DNA from: Thermoleophilia bacterium
GTDB lineage: Bacteria; Actinomycetota; Thermoleophilia; Gaiellales; SKUG01
NCBI GenBank assembly: GCA_025964455.1
Contig: JAOPYU010000301.1
Span: 1-8,953 of the forward strand
DNA length: 8,953 nucleotides
Direction: 5' to 3'
Shown: piece by piece, positions 4,950 to 8,953 of the stretch
How the letters are laid out: the number at the start of each line of letters is the position of its first letter
Position numbering within the stretch: the first letter of the stretch is position 1
Made by a program: the position numbers and the translations under genes
Notes under the pieces: model-generated
The model's database searches: none
What the model saw: the letters and a program-made list of their open reading frames with translations, nothing else
What the model was told of the DNA's origin: nothing

Positions 4950-6574
4950 GACCTGAAGCGACGCTCGAACCCGAGCACGAACTCGAGCTGCTCCGCGCTC
5001 AGTCCATAGGCTCGGACCAGCACGCGGTCGATCCGGTCCACCACTGGTCGCGTCGCGCCCTGGCGGAAGTACGTGTTGGTGATCGTCCCGATCGAGCGGT
5101 ACGTGCAGGTGCGCAGCTCCGAACAGGCACGGAGCGCGACCATCAGCTCGTCGGCAAGCGCCGCCAGCTCCTCGGCGTCCCCCGGCTGCAGGTCGGGGAT
5201 CGGGAATGCCGCCAGGTCGCGCCGGTTCACGTTGCGATTGTCGGTGAACACGGAGAAGTACCACCAGAACAGGCTGCTCGAGTACGCCGCGAGCAGCACC
5301 CGCGCGTCGACCGCGTCCCGCACGTACAGGGTCTTCAGCTCGGTCGGCTCGCGCAGCGCGCCGTCGGCGTCCCAGATGCCCGGCACGAAATCGGTGAACA
5401 ACAGGAAATAGGACCAGCGACGCTTGTACAGGACCGCGTTGGCGCTCGTGCCGACCTGCCTCGGGGCGTGCCAGCGGCCCGCGGGCGGATGGGCGAACAG
5501 CGCGTCCAGCAGGTGCGTCTCCAGAGGCGTTCCGACCTTGGCGATGGAGCCGTCGACTCCGTGCCCGGGCAGCGGCACGAACCGCACCCGATCGAGCAGG
5601 CCCTCGCGCTCGCTGCGGAGCCAGCGGTGGTACCGCGTGGTGTACCAGCGCGACCCGGCGGATCCCTCGACGCGCGCACGACCCTCGAGCAGTGTCACCC
5701 GCTGGACCGCATCGGCGAACAGCGCCGCCGGCACCGTGTCGAAGTGCGCGGCGAAGGTGACGTCACACGCGCTCGACCACGCATTGCGCACTGGAACGAA
5801 TGCACTCGTGCAGGCGACTGACACCGGCAGCACGAACGCGATCCGCGCTCCCGGACTCCCCACGGCGAGCGAGCGCTCGACGATCCACGCTGCACGGTTG
5901 CCCACCGGTGCAGTCGCCAGGTCGCCGTGCACGGCCGTGGCGCCGGCCCGCACGAACGGCGGATTGCCGATCACGACATCGGCCTGCGGGAGCACGCTCG
6001 CAGCTTCCGCATCACCACCGAGCACCGTCACCCGACCTGGCACCCCGGCCGCGGCCAGCTCCAGCTCGAGCACCTTCGCGCAGGCCGCCCGTGCATCCGG
6101 ATCGATGTCGACGCCCGTCAGCTGGGCACCGTCGAGCGCGACGTCTTCGCGACCGAGCGCGTGCCGCACGTCGACCAGCACCTCGAGCGCGGCGACGAGG
6201 AAGGATCCCGCGCCGCACGTCGGGTCGAGCACGCGGATCGAGCCCAGTCGCGCTGCTACGGCATCGGCGCACCTTGGATCGTCGGCGACGCGGGCGACGA
6301 GCGCCGAGACCTGGTCGCCGCCATGTGCGAGCAGCACCTCGACGTCTGCGTCCGGCACGCCCGCTTCCTCCAGGAGGAGGCCGAGGATCGCCCGCCGCGC
6401 GAGCCACCGCGCGACGTCGGCGTCCGTGAAGTACGCGCCGTCACTCCGGCGCCCGCTGAGGCCGCCGCGATGCTCCGCAGCCGCCGCGAACGCCGCTGCT
6501 GCATCCGCGGGCGAGAGGCGTGCTGCCTCGAGCTCACGAGCGATGGTCGCGATGCGGTCGGTATCTGAGGTCAC
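4946..6574 (-). CDS. N6-adenine DNA methyltransferase (Eco57I/TaqI-like gamma class), apparently solitary
   Basis: This 542-aa SAM-dependent DNA methyltransferase has the gamma-class order. A YFT.xxVA motif-X-like stretch (48-55) precedes the SAM-binding motif DPTCGAGSFL (117-126), motif II GVDIDPDA (154-161) and the catalytic NPPF (204-207). NPPF indicates adenine-N6 methylation. The C-terminal half (residues about 380-470) carries the pattern of a TaqI/Eco57I-type target-recognition region. It includes SSSLFWWYFS (410-420 region), NVNRRDL and FPIP, as seen in type IIG and type I specificity parts. No nuclease motif is seen, and the length is about half that of a type IIG fused enzyme. No restriction gene is adjacent in this window, so it may be an orphan regulatory or protective methylase. 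The start is a GTG at 6574, 7 nt after TAGCAT; there is no ribosome-binding site. It shares its stop CTAG with the convergent membrane-protein gene. Confidence 0.9.
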   Translation of the reverse strand: MTSDTDRIATIARELEAARLSPADAAAAFAAAAEHRGGLSGRRSDGAYFTDADVARWLARRAILGLLLEEAGVPDADVEVLLAHGGDQVSALVARVADDPRCADAVAARLGSIRVLDPTCGAGSFLVAALEVLVDVRHALGREDVALDGAQLTGVDIDPDARAACAKVLELELAAAGVPGRVTVLGGDAEAASVLPQADVVIGNPPFVRAGATAVHGDLATAPVGNRAAWIVERSLAVGSPGARIAFVLPVSVACTSAFVPVRNAWSSACDVTFAAHFDTVPAALFADAVQRVTLLEGRARVEGSAGSRWYTTRYHRWLRSEREGLLDRVRFVPLPGHGVDGSIAKVGTPLETHLLDALFAHPPAGRWHAPRQVGTSANAVLYKRRWSYFLLFTDFVPGIWDADGALREPTELKTLYVRDAVDARVLLAAYSSSLFWWYFSVFTDNRNVNRRDLAAFPIPDLQPGDAEELAALADELMVALRACSELRTCTYRSIGTITNTYFRQGATRPVVDRIDRVLVRAYGLSAEQLEFVLGFERRFRS

Positions 6575-6581
6575 GCGCGGG

Positions 6582-6587
6582 ATGCTA
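6582..6587 (-). promoter_or_regulatory. Candidate -10 box for the methyltransferase gene (leaderless)
   Basis: On the minus strand TAGCAT is followed by 7 nt and then the GTG start at 6574. There is no ribosome-binding site. It lies in the 28-nt gap after the epimerase-like gene, so the methyltransferase could have its own promoter as well as read-through. No clear -35 box is seen. Confidence 0.4.
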
Positions 6588-6602
6588 GCCGCACGGGCGG
6601 AG

Positions 6603-7505
6603 TCAGCGACCGAGCTCGCGGCGGATCGCCTCGTCGATCGTGCGATCCAGGAAGTCGTAGTCGAGCGCCTCCAGCCGAGCCGGCACCACCTTCTGGCTGG
6701 AGAGCAGCATCTCGTCGACGAGGTCGCCGCCGAACTTCGCCTTCACGGCGAACACGGGCGTCGGGAGGAAGGTCGGCCGGTGCACGGCGCGACCGAGCGC
6801 ACGCACGTGGTCGGTGTTGCGAGCCGGTGTCGGCCCGATCGCGTTGACGGGCCCCTCCAGCTCGGGCGTGTCGAGCGCAAAGCACCACATCCGGACCGCC
6901 TCCTCCAGCCCTACCCATGGCTGGAACTGTCGACCGGAGCCCATGCGTCCACCGAGCCCGAGCCGGAACGGCAGCAGCAGCTCCTTGAGCGCACCGTCGG
7001 ACCGAGCCTGCACCGCGCTCATGCGCATGTGCGCGGTTCGGATGCCGGCCGCTCGGGCTGGTTCGGCGGCAGCTTCCCACTCCACGACCACGTCCGCGAG
7101 AAACCCCGTCCCCGGCTCGCTCTGCTCGGTGAGGACCTCTTCGCCGCGGTCGCCGTAGTAGCCGGTCGCGCTCGCGACGATGAACGACGACGGCTCGACG
7201 TCGAGCTCGCTGATCGCTTCTGCAAGCAGCCGCGTGCCGTCGATGCGACTGTCGCGGATGCGTGCCCGCTTCTCGTCGGTCCACCGCCCGACGATGGTCT
7301 CGCCCGCGAGGTGCGCCACGGCATCGAAACGACCCGCTTCGAGCGCCTCACGATCGATCGTCCGAGCTGCCGGGTCCCATGCCACGTCGAGCCCGCTCGA
7401 GCTGCCGCCGCGAACCAGGGAGCCCACCTCGTCGCCACGCGCCCGCAACACCCGGCCCAGCTCCGAGCCGATCATGCCGCTCGCTCCACTCACCAGCACG
7501 CGCAT
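6603..7505 (-). CDS. TIGR01777-type NAD(P)-dependent epimerase-like oxidoreductase (YfcH/SDR39U1 family)
   Basis: This 300-aa extended-SDR protein has the dinucleotide-binding motif GASGMIG (7-13) at the N-terminus and HLAGE (65-69). The family-typical SATGYYG (112-118) is followed by LTEQSEPGTGFLADVVVEWE. PWVGLEEAV then matches the family WIH.DD segment. The C-terminal domain, with the pattern LP.PVFAVKAKFG...LLSSQKVVP.RL...Y.FL, matches the DUF1731-type tail of this family. The length is normal. The biological substrate of the family is not established. The start at ATG 7505 is chosen because GAGGGG lies about 9 nt upstream; ATG 7514, three codons earlier, lies too close to that site. The gene is divergent from the TIGR02587-like gene and 28 nt upstream of the methyltransferase on the same strand. 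Confidence 0.92.
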   Translation of the reverse strand: MRVLVSGASGMIGSELGRVLRARGDEVGSLVRGGSSSGLDVAWDPAARTIDREALEAGRFDAVAHLAGETIVGRWTDEKRARIRDSRIDGTRLLAEAISELDVEPSSFIVASATGYYGDRGEEVLTEQSEPGTGFLADVVVEWEAAAEPARAAGIRTAHMRMSAVQARSDGALKELLLPFRLGLGGRMGSGRQFQPWVGLEEAVRMWCFALDTPELEGPVNAIGPTPARNTDHVRALGRAVHRPTFLPTPVFAVKAKFGGDLVDEMLLSSQKVVPARLEALDYDFLDRTIDEAIRRELGR

Positions 7506-7591
7506 GCGCGCCATCCCCTCGTCGACGTCCTCGATGTCGTCTACCCACTACGGCGGTATCGTGCGAGCGGATTGCAGGCCGATGCGGCTGC

Positions 7592-7597
7592 TACGAT
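7592..7597 (+). promoter_or_regulatory. Candidate -10 box for the TIGR02587/02588 operon (leaderless)
   Basis: TACGAT is followed by 6 nt and then the ATG at 7604. No ribosome-binding site precedes this ATG. A TTGCAG at 7572-7577 resembles a -35 box, but the 14-nt spacing is short. Confidence 0.4.
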
Positions 7598-7603
7598 CGA
7601 TCG

Positions 7604-8488
7604 ATGCCTTCGTCGTCCACAGCAGGGTCGGGTTCCGCCTCCTCGCAGCAGCGTCCCGGCATCGGCACCGAGATGCTGCGCGACCTGGGCGGCTCGCTCC
7701 TGTTCGGAGTACCGCTGGTCTACACGATGGAGGTCTGGTGGATCGGCCAGACCTCGCAGACCGGCGTCATCGCCGTGATGGTGCTGGTCGGAGCGCTCGT
7801 CGCGAGCCTGCTGCGGTTCGCCGTGATCCCCGACCTGGGCGGCCCCGGCGCACTGCTGGCTGGCGCTCGCTGCGCGGCGATGAGCGTGCTCGTGGCCACG
7901 CTGTTCGCGCTGTGCATCGGCGTGCTCTCCCCCGGCGACGGGATCGCCAAGTGGTTCGGCACTGCTTCGGCGCTCGGTGTGCCCCTCGCATTCGGGGCAG
8001 CGCTCGGAAGCGTCTTGTTCCGCCAGGCGGGGCGCGACGGCGAGCCCGACGACGAGGCGTCCTCGGGCGACGGGGGTGGCGGCACCATCGACGACTCCAC
8101 TCCCGTGCGCGACATGTCGGCAGCGGTGCTGGGCGCGCTCTTCCTCGCGCTGCCGATCGCACCGACCGATGAGGTGCCGCTGACTGCCTCCATGCTCGAT
8201 CCCGTCCGGGTCGCGCTCGTCGTGCCTGTCGCCCTGCTCACCTGTTACGTCATCCTGTTCGCGACGGGCTTCCTGGAGCACCGCGGCAGGCAGCACCGCG
8301 GCTTCCTGGCCACGGCATCGGTCGTCACGACCACCACGGCGATCGCATTCCTCGTCGTCACCGCGCTCCTGCTCGCGTTCGGACAGATCGATTCGGCCAC
8401 GCCGCCGGAGTGGCTGATCCGTCAGGTGGCCGCGCTCGCGCCCCCTGCCGTGATCGGCGCAGCAGCTGGGAGGCTGGCAGCAGCATGA
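7604..8488 (+). CDS. TIGR02587-type (DUF2391) polytopic membrane protein
   Basis: This 294-aa integral membrane protein has about seven or eight hydrophobic segments (about 28-46, 53-74, 90-110, 119-139, 171-187, 201-223, 238-259 and 274-291). Two stretches match what I know of the TIGR02587 family: PLVYTMEVWWIG (37-48) near the N-terminus and LPIAPTDEVPL (183-193) in the middle. Both place acidic residues (E43, D189, E190) in or at hydrophobic segments. A hydrophilic Asp/Gly-rich linker (residues 142-170) separates the two halves. The role of the family is unknown; the buried acidic residues would suit an ion- or solute-handling role, but that is speculation. The ATG at 7604 has no ribosome-binding site but follows a -10-like TACGAT. 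Its stop overlaps the next start as ATGA; the known family pairing is with TIGR02588. Confidence 0.88.
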   Translation: MPSSSTAGSGSASSQQRPGIGTEMLRDLGGSLLFGVPLVYTMEVWWIGQTSQTGVIAVMVLVGALVASLLRFAVIPDLGGPGALLAGARCAAMSVLVATLFALCIGVLSPGDGIAKWFGTASALGVPLAFGAALGSVLFRQAGRDGEPDDEASSGDGGGGTIDDSTPVRDMSAAVLGALFLALPIAPTDEVPLTASMLDPVRVALVVPVALLTCYVILFATGFLEHRGRQHRGFLATASVVTTTTAIAFLVVTALLLAFGQIDSATPPEWLIRQVAALAPPAVIGAAAGRLAAA

Positions 8489-8889
8489 GCACGTCCAGGC
8501 AGGATACGACCGACGCCCCACGCAACCAGGACGGCGCGAGGCTGGTGGTCGGCATCGTCAGCGCACTGCTGCTGCTCGCCTTCACGGCGACGGGCATCAT
8601 CGTCGACGAAGGTCGCGGCCAGGCTCCTGCGCGCGTGAACGTCGCATCGATCTCCGTCGACACGATCGGGTCCGACACGCACGTGGCGACCGTCGAGGTC
8701 GAGAACGTCGGCGACATCACCGCCCAGGACATCCTGCTGCGCGTGGAGGTCGAGGGGGAGGATCCGTTCGACCGCGACGTGCAGTTCCTCGCACCGGCCG
8801 AGACCGCCGACATCACCTTCGTGGTCCCCGACGGGACCGCAGAATCCGACATCGACGCGGACGTGAAGGCGTGGTCCGGCGCCCGCTGA
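8485..8889 (+). CDS. TIGR02588-type single-pass protein, partner of the TIGR02587 protein
   Basis: This 134-aa protein has a short polar N-terminus, one transmembrane segment (residues about 19-41) and a beta-rich domain (about 50-131) that would face outward. The domain reads like an Ig/CARDB-type sandwich, with HVATVEVENVGDITAQDI, LLRVEVEG and an ITFVVPDG strand. The TIGR02588 family was described as occurring in a two-gene operon with TIGR02587, as here, and its function is unknown. The ATG at 8485 overlaps the preceding stop (ATGA), and GGGAGG at 8468-8473 lies 11 nt upstream. It probably forms a membrane complex with the upstream product (inference from the conserved pairing). Confidence 0.85.
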   Translation: MSTSRQDTTDAPRNQDGARLVVGIVSALLLLAFTATGIIVDEGRGQAPARVNVASISVDTIGSDTHVATVEVENVGDITAQDILLRVEVEGEDPFDRDVQFLAPAETADITFVVPDGTAESDIDADVKAWSGAR

Positions 8890-8928
8890 CGAAGGACTAG
8901 CCGCGCCGCGGCGGGGAACCTCCATGGC

Positions 8929-8953
8929 ATGCGCGTCACGGCGTTCCTGTTCT
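8929..8953 (+). CDS. Possible start of the next gene, cut by the right edge
   Basis: The ATG at 8929 opens a frame reading MRVTAFLF before the window ends. GGGGAA at 8913-8918 could be its ribosome-binding site. Another ATG at 8924 in a different frame is possible. Eight codons are too few to identify or confirm a gene. Confidence 0.3.

Noticed and set aside
5424..7778. 784-aa rightward reading frame
   Set aside because: It is a long open frame caused by high GC, antisense to the methyltransferase and epimerase-like genes. It is rich in Ser/Arg/Pro/Ala and shows no domain.
7541..8521. 326-aa leftward frame opposite the TIGR02587-like gene
   Set aside because: It is antisense, with His/Arg/Glu-rich composition. 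The rightward frame has membrane segments, family motifs and a coupled partner.
8900..8912. GCCGC/GCGGC hairpin after the TIGR02588-like gene as a terminator
   Set aside because: The stem is only 5 bp with a 3-nt loop and no T-tract follows, so such matches are expected by chance in GC-rich DNA.

Overview
The window is about 9 kb of high-GC, gene-dense DNA with no rRNA, tRNA, transposase or cas genes visible. Codon use (GC-rich third positions, GTG starts), ATGA-type gene overlaps and several genes whose start codon lies 6-7 nt after a TANNNT-like -10 hexamer (leaderless style) point to an actinobacterium. I cannot place it more precisely; an uncultured or poorly studied lineage is possible.

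Layout from the left. (1) A leftward gene starts at 152 and leaves the window; its last visible residues resemble the beginning of MoaA (molybdenum cofactor synthesis). Divergent from it is a 184-aa zinc-ribbon-like protein of unknown function (239-793). (2) The 794-1144 gap between convergent genes holds four copies of a 26-nt palindrome with a conserved left flank. Two copies read rightward after the left gene and two read leftward after the right gene, so every copy is in the sense orientation of the transcript that would enter it. (3) A leftward pair encodes an unknown 155-aa protein and a GyrI-like (AraC effector-binding-fold) protein. (4) Divergent from that pair is a stand-alone receiver-domain response regulator (2341-2745). 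(5) A tight rightward cluster follows: a short-chain dehydrogenase/reductase, a calcineurin-type metallophosphoesterase (ATGA overlap) and a small membrane protein. (6) Convergent to it, and sharing a CTAG that provides both stop codons, is a leftward 542-aa N6-adenine DNA methyltransferase. The TIGR01777-type NAD-dependent epimerase-like gene lies upstream of it on the same strand. (7) At the right edge, the two-gene TIGR02587/TIGR02588 module runs rightward: a polytopic membrane protein with an ATGA-overlapping, single-pass, extracytoplasmic-domain partner. A possible next gene begins at 8929.

Most genes look like housekeeping or accessory single genes rather than one pathway. The strongest unexplained items are the sense-oriented palindrome array, the solitary methyltransferase and the functionally uncharacterised TIGR02587/02588 pair. 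No obvious large new system, such as a defence island, is visible.
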